From assembly GCA_965203505.1 (NCBI GenBank), contig OZ241880.1, positions 558,001 through 622,000 of the forward strand: 64,000 nucleotides of DNA, given 5' to 3'. The notes under the pieces are model-generated. The model did not search any database, was not told where the DNA came from, and was given only the letters and a program-made list of their open reading frames with translations. How positions within the stretch are numbered: the stretch's first letter is position 1; each line of letters begins with the position of its first letter. Source of the stretch: Bin127 sp965203505. GTDB taxonomy: Bacteria > Chloroflexota > Dehalococcoidia > Lucifugimonadales > Lucifugimonadaceae. The position numbers and the translations under genes were made by a program. Shown here in pieces: positions 45,195 to 54,461 of the stretch.

Positions 45195-46412
45195 GTGACG
45201 GCAAGTCCGCAGTATCCGTTCACGGCGTCATCGCGAAGCAAACGGAAAGTCATTAGCCTGTTGCAGCAGACACCCCAGACGAATGATTCCGGTCCAGTTC
45301 GCGATTCTGCGCGAATAACTAGCCTCGATTTGATTCGCGGAGTTGCGGTACTCGGAATTCTGCTGATGAACGCGGTGTCGTTCAGGTTCGGGACGGTACC
45401 TTACTTGAACCTTAGCGCGGGCGGCTCGGAGTCATGGCTTGACTGGACCGTTGGGATTTTAGGCGAGATATTCGTCGACCAGAAGTTCATGGGGCTGTTC
45501 TCGCTCCTGTTCGGTGCCGGGATGATCCTTTTCATCGATCGTGCCAGCGCGCGAGGAAGGCGCGCCGTCCTGCTCAATATGTGGCGGAATTCGCTGTTGC
45601 TGCTTATCGGTGTCCTCCACTTCTTAGTGTGGGACGGTGACGTGCTGATGGCTTACGCGATATCGTCGTTCTTCCTGATTGCCTTGCGTAAGCTGCCGGA
45701 TAGAACGCTGATCATCGTGGGGCTTGCGGTCTTCGCGCTGTCCATCGCCAGCACATTATGGGCGCAGCAGATCGCGAATATGACATCCGAATCGCTGTCA
45801 GGTTACTGGGAACCGGGCGAGCCTCCCGCAGACGATTACTTGGGCGTTGCGTTGCTTCTAGGCTATTTCCTGCGGGCGTTGGGACTGATTCTCGTGGGCG
45901 CTGGTCTATATCGCACCGGATTCATGAACGGCGGATTAGACGCTCGCACGTACCGAATTACTGCGGTGGTCGGGATAGCGATCGGATTATCACTGGCGAC
46001 GCTTGGTGTAGTGATAACCGCCGTAAACGATTACTCCAGAGAGATCGCCTTTGTCGGTCAATTGCCGAACACGCTGGGGACTATTCCCGCTTCACTCGGT
46101 TACATGAGCATCATCATCCTTTGGAACAATCGCGTGGAGAGCTGGCTCAAGGAGCGGCTGCGTGCGGTCGGTCGGATGGCGCTCACCAACTATTTGATGC
46201 AGACTGTTCTGGGGGTGATCGTCTTGACGATGTTGCTAGGAGACGCTGATTTTGTGAATAGAAGCGCCGTTTTGGTGTTCGTGTTTGCCGTTTGGGCAGT
46301 TCAGTTCTGGTGGTCACAGGCATGGCTCAGCAAGTTCCAATTCGGTCCCGCGGAGTGGTTGTGGCGAGTAGCCACCTATCGACGAGGTCAGCCGCTTCGG
46401 CGAAACGAGTAG
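45195..46412 (+). CDS. DUF418-domain membrane protein
   Basis: A 405-aa polytopic membrane protein with the start region ITSLDLIRGVAVLGILLMNAVSF and the C-terminal DUF418 hallmark VGRMALTNYLMQTVLGV. It has about ten membrane spans. GTG 45195 is seven bases after the RNase D stop; an alternative GTG at 45252 is closer to the first span. DUF418 relatives include YeiB-like proteins, with unclear roles related to acyltransferase-3-type membrane enzymes. Confidence 0.85.
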   Translation: MTASPQYPFTASSRSKRKVISLLQQTPQTNDSGPVRDSARITSLDLIRGVAVLGILLMNAVSFRFGTVPYLNLSAGGSESWLDWTVGILGEIFVDQKFMGLFSLLFGAGMILFIDRASARGRRAVLLNMWRNSLLLLIGVLHFLVWDGDVLMAYAISSFFLIALRKLPDRTLIIVGLAVFALSIASTLWAQQIANMTSESLSGYWEPGEPPADDYLGVALLLGYFLRALGLILVGAGLYRTGFMNGGLDARTYRITAVVGIAIGLSLATLGVVITAVNDYSREIAFVGQLPNTLGTIPASLGYMSIIILWNNRVESWLKERLRAVGRMALTNYLMQTVLGVIVLTMLLGDADFVNRSAVLVFVFAVWAVQFWWSQAWLSKFQFGPAEWLWRVATYRRGQPLRRNE

Positions 46413-46427
46413 GGCGCCGATAATCCG

Positions 46428-46440
46428 CGTACAATCCGCT
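46428..46440 (+). promoter_or_regulatory. Candidate promoter -10 region of the first GMC gene
   Basis: cgtacaatccgct includes TACAAT (46430-46435), 41 bases before the GTG at 46471. The same 13 bases sit at the same distance before the second GMC gene. Confidence 0.55.
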
Positions 46441-46470
46441 GAAGCGAATGCAATCTAGGGGGATCTGGAC

Positions 46471-48036
46471 GTGGCTGAAAGATACGACACCATCATCGTG
46501 GGCGCCGGTTCGGCTGGCGCCATTCTCGCGACTCGGTTGACGGAGGACCCCGAACATTCGGTGCTTCTGGTCGAAGCGGGTCCCGATTATCCCGAGTTCG
46601 ACGACATACCCGACAGCGTGAAATACGGGTACGGGCACGACATCCCGCCGTGGGAGCGTCCCCTCAACGATCATCGCTGGACCTTCGTCGCTCGCTACAC
46701 GGATGAGGCGAGACCGGGCATCATCCCGCGGGGCAAGGTAGTCGGCGGCTCGAGCGCGGTGAACGGGCAGATATTTTTGCGGGGTGTGCCTGAGGACTAC
46801 GACACTTGGGCATCTTGGGGCAACGACAGGTGGAGTTTCCAAGAGTTGATGCCATACTTCCGCATGATCGAGACGGATACGGACTTCAGCGGTGATTTCC
46901 ACGGTTCGGATGGCCCGATCATCGTGCGTCGGTGGAAGTCGGAAGATTGGAATCCGGCGCAGATCGCCTTTTACGAAGCGGCTCGCGCCAACGGCTTTCC
47001 TGATTGTCCAGACCACAACGCTCCGGGCTCCACTGGGGTCGGTCCGACTCCGCTCAATAATCCGGACCGCGTGCGTTGGAGTACAGCTATTGGATACCTT
47101 TCTGGCGCGAGGGATCGGCCGAACCTCGAGATACTCGCTGATTGCCTAGTCCACAGAGTCCTGTTCGACGGAAATCGCGCGGTTGGCGTGAGAACCGAGA
47201 TCGACGGCATCATCGAAGACCATGAAGCCGAGGATGTAATTCTGTCGGCTGGCGCGATCGGTTCGCCGCACTTGCTGATGCTCTCAGGCGTCGGGCCGCC
47301 AGATGCGCTCGACGAGGTGGGCATTCCGGTGGATCATGATCTGCCGGGCGTCGGACAGAACCTCCGCGACCATCCGCATGTGAGGGTGACGTGGCGAACG
47401 CGCGAAGACTTCGATCAGCCATTGGGGTTGCCGGGAGTCCAGTTCACGCTGCGATACACGGCGGAAGGATCGCATCTTCCGAACGATATGCTGATTCATC
47501 CGAGTTCTCGGAGCGTGATCGGGCGCAGGTGGTGGGGACAAGGTGCCAGCGACGAAATCGGCCTGCTTATGGTTGTGTGTTTAGATCTCGCAGTTGGTTC
47601 TGGAAACCTGAGTCTGCGCACGAAGGACCCTCACATCCAACCATTCCTTAACTACAACTACTTCGAAGAGGAGTTCGACCTCCAAAGGCTGCGAGAAGGC
47701 GTGCGAATCGCCGACCGTTTCGGGCAACACGAGGGGTGGGCTGACATCGTCACTGAGCGAGTAGAGCCTACCGACGTGGACCTTGAGTCGGATGAGTCGC
47801 TGAATGCCTGGATCAAAGAGACGGCGGTGACCAGTCATCACGTCTCAGGAACATGCAAGATGGGTCCTGCAACAGATCCCATGGCCGTAGTAGACCAGTT
47901 CGGTAATGTGCGCGGCCTCGAGCACCTGAAAGTGGTGGATGCGTCGATCATGCCGGACTGCATCCGCGCCAACACGAACGTCACATCGATGGTGATCGGC
48001 GAGCGCGTGGCGGCCTTTATCGGGGAAGGACTATGA
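46471..48036 (+). CDS. GMC-family FAD oxidoreductase (choline/alcohol dehydrogenase-like), copy 1
   Basis: A 521-aa flavoenzyme oxidising an alcohol or sugar hydroxyl. The N-terminal FAD fold is TIIVGAGSAGAILATRLTED. GMC signature 1 is GGSSAVNGQIFLRG and signature 2 is GAIGSPHLLMLSGVGP. The C-terminal active-site region is SHHVSGTCKMGP with its His, then the conserved ANTNVTSMVIGER end. It closely resembles the 48975 protein of the same length. GTG 46471 opens the frame just before the FAD motif. The stop overlaps the isomerase start (ATGA), so the two are co-translated. Confidence 0.95.
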   Translation: MAERYDTIIVGAGSAGAILATRLTEDPEHSVLLVEAGPDYPEFDDIPDSVKYGYGHDIPPWERPLNDHRWTFVARYTDEARPGIIPRGKVVGGSSAVNGQIFLRGVPEDYDTWASWGNDRWSFQELMPYFRMIETDTDFSGDFHGSDGPIIVRRWKSEDWNPAQIAFYEAARANGFPDCPDHNAPGSTGVGPTPLNNPDRVRWSTAIGYLSGARDRPNLEILADCLVHRVLFDGNRAVGVRTEIDGIIEDHEAEDVILSAGAIGSPHLLMLSGVGPPDALDEVGIPVDHDLPGVGQNLRDHPHVRVTWRTREDFDQPLGLPGVQFTLRYTAEGSHLPNDMLIHPSSRSVIGRRWWGQGASDEIGLLMVVCLDLAVGSGNLSLRTKDPHIQPFLNYNYFEEEFDLQRLREGVRIADRFGQHEGWADIVTERVEPTDVDLESDESLNAWIKETAVTSHHVSGTCKMGPATDPMAVVDQFGNVRGLEHLKVVDASIMPDCIRANTNVTSMVIGERVAAFIGEGL

Positions 48037-48887
48037 CAGCACGTTTCACGTTAAGCGCGTTCGGCGACGAAATCGCCGACGATGTTGACGAGCAGCTCGG
48101 AGTCTTGAACGATCTCGATATCGGCTACTTGGAGTTGCGGAGCGCGTGGGGAACCAACGTGCTCGAACTCACTGACGCGCAAGTGGGTCGACTCATCGAA
48201 CGGTGCGAATCACATGCCATCAATATCAGCTGCATCGGTAGCCCGATCGGTAAGTCACCGATAGACGGTCAGATCGAGGATGTCTTGAATGACCTCAAGC
48301 GCGTCCTCGACATCGCGCAGATGGTAGGCACTGACAAGGTCCGCGTCTTTTCGTTCTACCCGGAAACCGATGGATTGCAGCCGGAGCGAGTTGAGTTGTC
48401 GATATCGAGGCTCCAAGTGATGGCAGAGGTTGCAGCCGAGAGAAACACCGTCTTGTTGTTGGAGAACGAAGGCGGCTTAGTCGGTGATGTACCTGAACGT
48501 TGTAGCGCGCTTGTCGAGGGGGTGAACAGATCGAACCTGCGATATGTGTGGGATACCGGAAACTATCCGCAAATGGGATTCGCGCAATCGGTCGACATCG
48601 GATGGCCGTTACTCGCAGATTTCACGGATTGTGTCCAAGTCAAGGACTGCCGTATAGCAGACGGCACGATCACCGTCGCAGGTGAGGGTGACGGGCAGGT
48701 TCGCGAATTGGTGGAGAACCTGCGAAACGTGGGTTATCAGGGATTCCTAGCGCTAGAGCCACACCTATTGGTCGCAGGTCAGCGCGGCGGCTTCAGCGGC
48801 GCCGAGGGAATGAAGATGGCCGCCGACGCTCTGCGCGGATTGATGGTTGAGGTTGGATGTGTAGAGGCGTCAGTTGCAGACGGTTGA
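48033..48887 (+). CDS. Sugar phosphate isomerase/epimerase-like TIM barrel protein
   Basis: A 284-aa AP-endonuclease-2-type barrel. Metal-ligand candidates are in LLLENEGG (Glu), RYVWDTGNYPQMG (Asp), VQVKDCRIADG (Asp/His position) and GFLALEPHL (Glu), the normal order for xylose-isomerase-like sugar epimerases. It is translationally coupled to the first GMC oxidoreductase and lies between the two copies, so it probably rearranges the keto product made by them. The actual sugar (inositol-type or other) cannot be read. Confidence 0.85.
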   Translation: MTARFTLSAFGDEIADDVDEQLGVLNDLDIGYLELRSAWGTNVLELTDAQVGRLIERCESHAINISCIGSPIGKSPIDGQIEDVLNDLKRVLDIAQMVGTDKVRVFSFYPETDGLQPERVELSISRLQVMAEVAAERNTVLLLENEGGLVGDVPERCSALVEGVNRSNLRYVWDTGNYPQMGFAQSVDIGWPLLADFTDCVQVKDCRIADGTITVAGEGDGQVRELVENLRNVGYQGFLALEPHLLVAGQRGGFSGAEGMKMAADALRGLMVEVGCVEASVADG

Positions 48888-48931
48888 GTGATCGCCATCG
48901 CAACTGCGACCGCCGATGCGTCCGAGTTCGG

Positions 48932-48944
48932 CGTACAATCCGCT
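48932..48944 (+). promoter_or_regulatory. Candidate promoter -10 region of the second GMC gene
   Basis: cgtacaatccgct, identical to 46428-46440 and again 41 bases ahead of the start codon (TACAAT at 48934-48939). Confidence 0.55.
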
Positions 48945-48974
48945 CAGTAATCGGTAAACCTCTGGAGTTTCGAC

Positions 48975-50540
48975 GTGCCTGATACATACGACACGATCAT
49001 CGTTGGTGCAGGTTCAGCCGGGGGTATTCTCGCGACGCGATTGACAGAGGATCCCGATCATTCTGTGCTGTTGATCGAGGCAGGGACTGATTATCCGGAT
49101 TTCGATGAAATGCCGGACGAAGTGAAGTATGGGTATGGTCACACCAATCGTCCTTGGCGTCGCGCTTACAGCGATCATCGATGGACCTTCGTGGCTCGCT
49201 ACACGGATGAAGCGTTGCCGGGATTGATACCTAGGGGCAAGGTGGTCGGCGGTTCGAGTGCGGTGAATGCACAGATCTTCCTTCGAGGTGTCGTCGAGGA
49301 CTACGACACATGGGCGTCGTGGGGTAACGACAGGTGGAGTTTTGAGGAGTTGATGCCGTACTTCCGTATGATCGAGACGGACACCGATTTCTCTGGGGAT
49401 TTCCACGGTTCGGATGGACCGATCATCGTGCGCCGTTGGAAACCCGAAGAGTGGAATCCGGACCAAAAGGCGTTTTACGAAGCGGCGCTGGCGAATGGTT
49501 TCCCTGACTGCCCTGACCACAATGCTCCCGACTCGACCGGCGTCGGACCGACGCCATTGAACAACCCGGGACGGGTTCGATGGAGCACCGCGATCGGTTA
49601 CTTGAGCATGGCGAGGGAAAGACCGAACCTCACGCTTCAACCCGAAACACTCGTTCACAAGGTGAATTTCGACGGAAAACGGGCAACCGGTTTGACACTG
49701 GAACACGACAGCGAGGTTGAGGAAGTTGAAGGAGAGAACATCATTCTGTCAGCAGGCGCGATCGGATCACCGCATCTGTTGCAACTCTCAGGTGTAGGCC
49801 CTTCTGACCGGCTAGAGAATGTCGGTGTCCCCGTGGTGCACGATTCGCCGGGTGTAGGACGTAATCTTCGTGATCACCCGCATGTCAGATGTGTTTGGCG
49901 GACTCGCGACGACTTCGAACAGCCATTGGGCATTCCCGGCATTCAATTCACGTTGCGCTACACAGCTGAGGGATCGCATTTAGTGAACGATATGCTGATC
50001 CATCCCGGCTCGCGAGGATTGATTAGCCGTCGACCTTTCATTCCTGGGACGCCCGAGGAGTTTGGTCTTGGGATGACGGTGTGCCTCGATCTTGCCGTCG
50101 GTGCTGGCGGCCTTTACCTGCGCACAGATGATCCCCATGTCCAGCCATTCCTTGACTACAACTTCATGGAGGAAGAGTTCGACCTCTCAAGAGTGCGTGA
50201 GGGCGTACGGATAGCTCTCGAATTCGCGAAGTACGAGGGTTGGGACAACCTGGTGACAGAGCGCGTCGATCCGAGCGATGCAGATCTCGAATCGGACGAC
50301 GCCTTGGACGCGTGGATCAAGGAGGCGGTTGTCACCAGCCACCACGTTTCCGGCACCTGCAAAATGGGGCCCGAATCTGACGAGATGGCAGTCGTAGATC
50401 AGTACGGCAACGTACGCGGCCTCGATAACTTGAAGGTCGTCGATGCGTCGATCATGCCAGACTGCATCCGCGCCAACACCAACGTCACGTCGATGGTGAT
50501 CGGCGAACGTGTAGCGGCCTTCATCGGCGAGGGGTTTTGA
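48975..50540 (+). CDS. GMC-family FAD oxidoreductase, copy 2
   Basis: A 521-aa paralogue of the 46471 product with the same motifs: TIIVGAGSAGGILATRLTED, GGSSAVNAQIFLRG, GAIGSPHLLQLSGVGP, and SHHVSGTCKMGP. Differences are spread through the chain, so the copies are not recent, although length and promoter spacing are identical. Start GTG 48975. The two enzymes may take related substrates or form a redundant pair in one pathway with the isomerase between them. Confidence 0.95.
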   Translation: MPDTYDTIIVGAGSAGGILATRLTEDPDHSVLLIEAGTDYPDFDEMPDEVKYGYGHTNRPWRRAYSDHRWTFVARYTDEALPGLIPRGKVVGGSSAVNAQIFLRGVVEDYDTWASWGNDRWSFEELMPYFRMIETDTDFSGDFHGSDGPIIVRRWKPEEWNPDQKAFYEAALANGFPDCPDHNAPDSTGVGPTPLNNPGRVRWSTAIGYLSMARERPNLTLQPETLVHKVNFDGKRATGLTLEHDSEVEEVEGENIILSAGAIGSPHLLQLSGVGPSDRLENVGVPVVHDSPGVGRNLRDHPHVRCVWRTRDDFEQPLGIPGIQFTLRYTAEGSHLVNDMLIHPGSRGLISRRPFIPGTPEEFGLGMTVCLDLAVGAGGLYLRTDDPHVQPFLDYNFMEEEFDLSRVREGVRIALEFAKYEGWDNLVTERVDPSDADLESDDALDAWIKEAVVTSHHVSGTCKMGPESDEMAVVDQYGNVRGLDNLKVVDASIMPDCIRANTNVTSMVIGERVAAFIGEGF

Positions 50541-50554
50541 CGCGGCTGCGCGGC

Positions 50555-53500
50555 CTATTGTTCTTCCGGCAACAGCACAACCCGAACGTACCGATCCGGC
50601 GTCATGTATTGCTGCGCGGTGGCCACTATCTGATCGAGCGTGATCGCGTCTAACCACTCATCGAAGCGATGGATGTCGTCGAACTTGCCATCTCGCTGTG
50701 CGATGGAACGAATCTGATCTCGCCAGAAATTGTTGTCGCGTAGCTGTTCCTCGCGCGGTGTGCGCAGCAGTTCCTTGACCGTGTCCAATAACTCCTGTTC
50801 GCCGCCGTCGCGAAGCCACTCGATTTCCTCGATGACAGCGGCTAACAGTTCGTCCACACGTTCAGGATCGCTCCCGTAGTAGATGGAAATGCGGTACTCC
50901 TGGTCAGGCAGCGATTGCAGGTTCGAATACACACTCACGAAGTAGGTGCCGCCTAGCGCTTCACGAAGCTTTTCGCGCAATCGGATCTGAAGCATCTCCG
51001 CGGACACTTGCAACGTCAACGCCTCCTGGCGATTCCAGTCTGCGTCGCCGACGAAGAAAACGCCCGTGATGCTCCTAGGTTCGATGCCGCTTCGGACGGA
51101 ATGGTCAACCAAGTCCATCGGCGGGTCGATATCTGTGTCGATCCACTGTTCGGTCCTGCCTGTGGTCGGCAGGCTGGCAAGATATGTTGTCGCCAACGAA
51201 CGAAGCTGGTCCCACTCGAATGCGCCGACGAACACGAAAGTTGCGTCTCCCAGGTCCGCGAACCGATCGGCGTAAACGGCCAGAGCGCGTTCCATGCTGA
51301 GTTCTTCGAGCAACTCGACGGTTAGAGGACGTTCGCGGAAGTGATACCCGCTAAGGACCTCTGCGCGTGCGTCCGAAAATGCCGCGTCCGGCTGTTCTGA
51401 GCGTGTCTCGGCTATAGCGCGCAAACTGGTCTCGTATCGTGCGTAGACACTGTCGTCGAGGCGAGGTTCGGTCGCATACAGGGTGATCAGTTGGAAGAGC
51501 GTCTCAAGGTCTTCAGGTGAAGCGTTGCCGCTGAACCCTTCGGAAAGTTCCAAGATGCTCGGCGACACAGAGACGCGTTTGCCGGCAAGTAGCTTGTCTA
51601 GCGCCACGTTGTCGTGCGGGCCTACACCGCTGCTGGCTATCAGGTCGTCTGCGTAGAGCGCTGACACGTAGTCCATATCCTCGACCAACGAGTGACCGCC
51701 GGGGCTGAATGCGGTGAACAAGACCTCGTCGTTTTTGAAATCGGTCTGCTTGGCGATCACCGTGATGCCATTGGATAGCGTCCACCGCTGAGCGTCTATT
51801 GAATCGATCGTCTCTTCTTCGGTAATGCTCCCCGCAGTCGGTATGTTCGCCAACAGCGGTACGTCATCAAAAGCGTCTACGTAGGGTTCCACTTGCAACG
51901 TGTCGGCTGAATCCAGTTGGGATTGGGCGATTGCTGCGAGCTCTTCGTCGGTGTTTGAGCCGGTCCCTTCTGGTCGCATGAATAGCAGAACCGTATTGTC
52001 GGCCAGCGCCCAAGAATCAGCGACTTCATCGACATCCGCCAAAGTGACCTGCGGTAGCACCTCTTGATAGAGTTCCCACTCTGCTTCGATTCCGACGGTC
52101 ATCGTACCGGTCAGGAAGTGGTCAGCGTATATCTGTGCCAAGTCTTCAGACTCCCGTTGGTCTCGCTCTTTGTAAGCTTTTTCCACCGAGCTCAAGAGAT
52201 TGACCTTCTCGCGTGCCAGTTCGGTTTCGGTGAAGCCATGCTGGCCAACGCGCTGTATCTCTTCGAGCAGCGCCGCAAGTCCAGTTTCGATGCCATCCTG
52301 TTCAGTCCATGCCGCGAATTGAACCAAATCCACCGGGTTGATGAACGGACCGCGTTGGGCAATTGCACCCAAATAGGGCGGTTCGTCGGATTGACCGCGC
52401 TCGAATAGACGCGCACTAATCATTAGGAACGCGAGTTGCTCAACCGCATCGGTCCTGAAATCAGCGTGGTCTTGACCAGATTTTGGTGGAAGCTTGCGTG
52501 TCAGGAAAACTTGAGTCCCAGGCGCTTCGGGATCGGTAAACACGTTGATGCGCGGCACATCATGCTCAGGCACGCCGTACTTAGGGCGATTCGTTTCCGG
52601 GCCGACTGCTGCGCGCTCTTGGCTCGCTTCCCCCTCGGGCGGTGGTGCAAAGTGTTGCTTGATCTTTGCCTCGATCAACTCAGCATCGAAGTCACCTACG
52701 GCGACAATTGCCATCAGTTCCGGGCGGTACCAACGCTCGTAAAACTCGACGAGACGCTCCCGCGGTGCGTGTTCGACGACCTCTAGCAGACCAATCGGGC
52801 TACGTACCGCATATGGCGATTCGCCGAAGATCGGGGTATACCAGTTCTCTCGGAAGCGTGCGCCGAAGCCTCGGCTTACTCGCCATTCTTCTATGACCAC
52901 ACCACGCTCGAGATCCACTTCCTCGGGATCAAACGAAACCGCGTACGCCCAATCGCTGAGGATTTCGAACGACGTTTCGAGAATTTCAGGATCGTCGGCC
53001 GGGATTTCGAGGAAGTACACAGTTTCGTCGAAGCTGGTATAGGCGTTGAGGTGGGACCCAAATGTGCTACCGATCGACTCCAGATAATCGATGATCTCAT
53101 GCTTTTCGAAGCGTTCGGTACCGTTGAAAGCCATGTGTTCGACGAAGTGGGCGAGTCCGCGTTCGTTCTCCTCTTCTAAAATCGAACCCGCATTCACTAC
53201 TAGCGACAAGTGGGTGCGGTTCAGCGGTTCTGAGTTTTGTCTGATGTAGTACTCCATGCCGTTGACAAGCTCGCCGCGGATGACGGCTGGGTCAAACGGT
53301 AGAGCCGTTTCGGGTTCCGGTTCAGGATCAGGTTCTACAGTCGCGGTCGGCGGAACGGGTGTAGCGGTTGGTTCTGGAGCAGGAGTCGGGGTGCTGGTCG
53401 GCGGGACGGGCGTCGCCGTCGGTTCGGGGGTCGATGTCGGCGTGTTCGTGGGCGGAACTTCGGTTGCAGTTGGTTCCGGCGTAGGCGTGGACGTTGATGT

Positions 53501-53659
53501 CGAGGTAGGGACCGGAGTGGGCGCTTTGACCTCAGGCGCCGGTGTGACGGTAGGTACGGGGGTTGCCGTAGGTTCAGGTTCAGGTTGACAGGCAACCAAT
53601 GCCGTCAAGACCAAGACGAACAAAAATATCGCTACTGTCGGTTTCCAGTTGTTGATCAT
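50555..53659 (-). CDS. M16-family zinc metalloprotease, lipoprotein with Thr/Pro-rich stalk
   Basis: A 1,034-aa exported protease. A signal peptide ends in LVAC with Cys24, a lipobox. A stalk of T-P-E/V-P repeats spans residues about 25-118. The catalytic N-terminal M16 domain has the inverted zinc motif HFVEH (His171, Glu174, His175) with the downstream Glu in ERGVVIEEW. A second, inactive M16 pair fills the C-terminal half. The length matches pitrilysin-like two-repeat proteins. It is probably membrane-anchored and faces outward, degrading peptides. It is convergent with the GMC gene (14-bp gap). Confidence 0.93.
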   Translation of the reverse strand: MINNWKPTVAIFLFVLVLTALVACQPEPEPTATPVPTVTPAPEVKAPTPVPTSTSTSTPTPEPTATEVPPTNTPTSTPEPTATPVPPTSTPTPAPEPTATPVPPTATVEPDPEPEPETALPFDPAVIRGELVNGMEYYIRQNSEPLNRTHLSLVVNAGSILEEENERGLAHFVEHMAFNGTERFEKHEIIDYLESIGSTFGSHLNAYTSFDETVYFLEIPADDPEILETSFEILSDWAYAVSFDPEEVDLERGVVIEEWRVSRGFGARFRENWYTPIFGESPYAVRSPIGLLEVVEHAPRERLVEFYERWYRPELMAIVAVGDFDAELIEAKIKQHFAPPPEGEASQERAAVGPETNRPKYGVPEHDVPRINVFTDPEAPGTQVFLTRKLPPKSGQDHADFRTDAVEQLAFLMISARLFERGQSDEPPYLGAIAQRGPFINPVDLVQFAAWTEQDGIETGLAALLEEIQRVGQHGFTETELAREKVNLLSSVEKAYKERDQRESEDLAQIYADHFLTGTMTVGIEAEWELYQEVLPQVTLADVDEVADSWALADNTVLLFMRPEGTGSNTDEELAAIAQSQLDSADTLQVEPYVDAFDDVPLLANIPTAGSITEEETIDSIDAQRWTLSNGITVIAKQTDFKNDEVLFTAFSPGGHSLVEDMDYVSALYADDLIASSGVGPHDNVALDKLLAGKRVSVSPSILELSEGFSGNASPEDLETLFQLITLYATEPRLDDSVYARYETSLRAIAETRSEQPDAAFSDARAEVLSGYHFRERPLTVELLEELSMERALAVYADRFADLGDATFVFVGAFEWDQLRSLATTYLASLPTTGRTEQWIDTDIDPPMDLVDHSVRSGIEPRSITGVFFVGDADWNRQEALTLQVSAEMLQIRLREKLREALGGTYFVSVYSNLQSLPDQEYRISIYYGSDPERVDELLAAVIEEIEWLRDGGEQELLDTVKELLRTPREEQLRDNNFWRDQIRSIAQRDGKFDDIHRFDEWLDAITLDQIVATAQQYMTPDRYVRVVLLPEEQ

Positions 53660-53792
53660 CTGTCCTGTCTTTCGACGTGCAACTAAACGGCGTTGACCAC
53701 TATTGGTTAGCTACGTAGTCGGGCGTCTCTGTGGTTTCGCGTACGGTATCGTTAAATGCTTCAACAATTGACGCGGACATTCTGATTCTATT

Positions 53793-54461
53793 GTGATCAC
53801 GCCCGATCTCCTGCTGCAAACCCTGTTCTCGCTGGACGACGACAAACGGATCGTCGGCACACGCGAACCAGACCCGAGTCCCGGTCCGAAGTTTTCCTTG
53901 ATCCGCGGAAAGAGAGATCGCGCCTGGGCGGTGAGGTCAGACGTGCCACAGCATCTAGCCGAAGAACTCGACGCCTTGGCGCGGGATGAACCTCCAGTTG
54001 CCGACTTCCGAGATGCTCCCGTCAACGCGGAACGATATCTGTCGTTGATTGATGGCAGAGTCGACTCCGGACCTGCATTTGAGTTTCCAGACGAGATTGC
54101 TACTGCCAGCGGTACGGTGTTCATCGAGGACGCTGACCAGCTTGATTACCACTTCGCTGGCTGGACGAAAGATGAGATCCCCTTCCGAACTCCCATCGTC
54201 GCGCTCATCGATAATGGACACGCGGTGAGCGTCTGCTTCTGCGCGCGCCGTACCGACGTTACCGCTGAAGCGGGTGTCGAAACGGCGGTCGAGTACCGTA
54301 GTCGCGGATTTGCGACCCAAGTCACCGCAGCGTGGGGGTTGGCTATACGGGCATCTGGTCGTGTTCCGCTTTACAACACTTCATGGGACAACCACGCCTC
54401 GCTCGCCGTCGCTCGGAAATTGGGTCTATCCATGTACGCATCAACTTGGAGCATCCTGTAG
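53793..54461 (+). CDS. GNAT-like acetyltransferase
   Basis: A 222-aa protein. The C-terminal half carries a GNAT fold: VEYRSRGFATQVTAAWG matches the R/Q-x-x-G-x-A acetyl-CoA loop, and NTSWDNHASLAVARKLGL is the usual last helix. The N-terminal half (about 110 residues) is unrecognised. GTG 53793 begins the frame. Its last 21 bases overlap the MFS gene in convergent orientation. Substrate unknown. Confidence 0.75.
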   Translation: MITPDLLLQTLFSLDDDKRIVGTREPDPSPGPKFSLIRGKRDRAWAVRSDVPQHLAEELDALARDEPPVADFRDAPVNAERYLSLIDGRVDSGPAFEFPDEIATASGTVFIEDADQLDYHFAGWTKDEIPFRTPIVALIDNGHAVSVCFCARRTDVTAEAGVETAVEYRSRGFATQVTAAWGLAIRASGRVPLYNTSWDNHASLAVARKLGLSMYASTWSIL

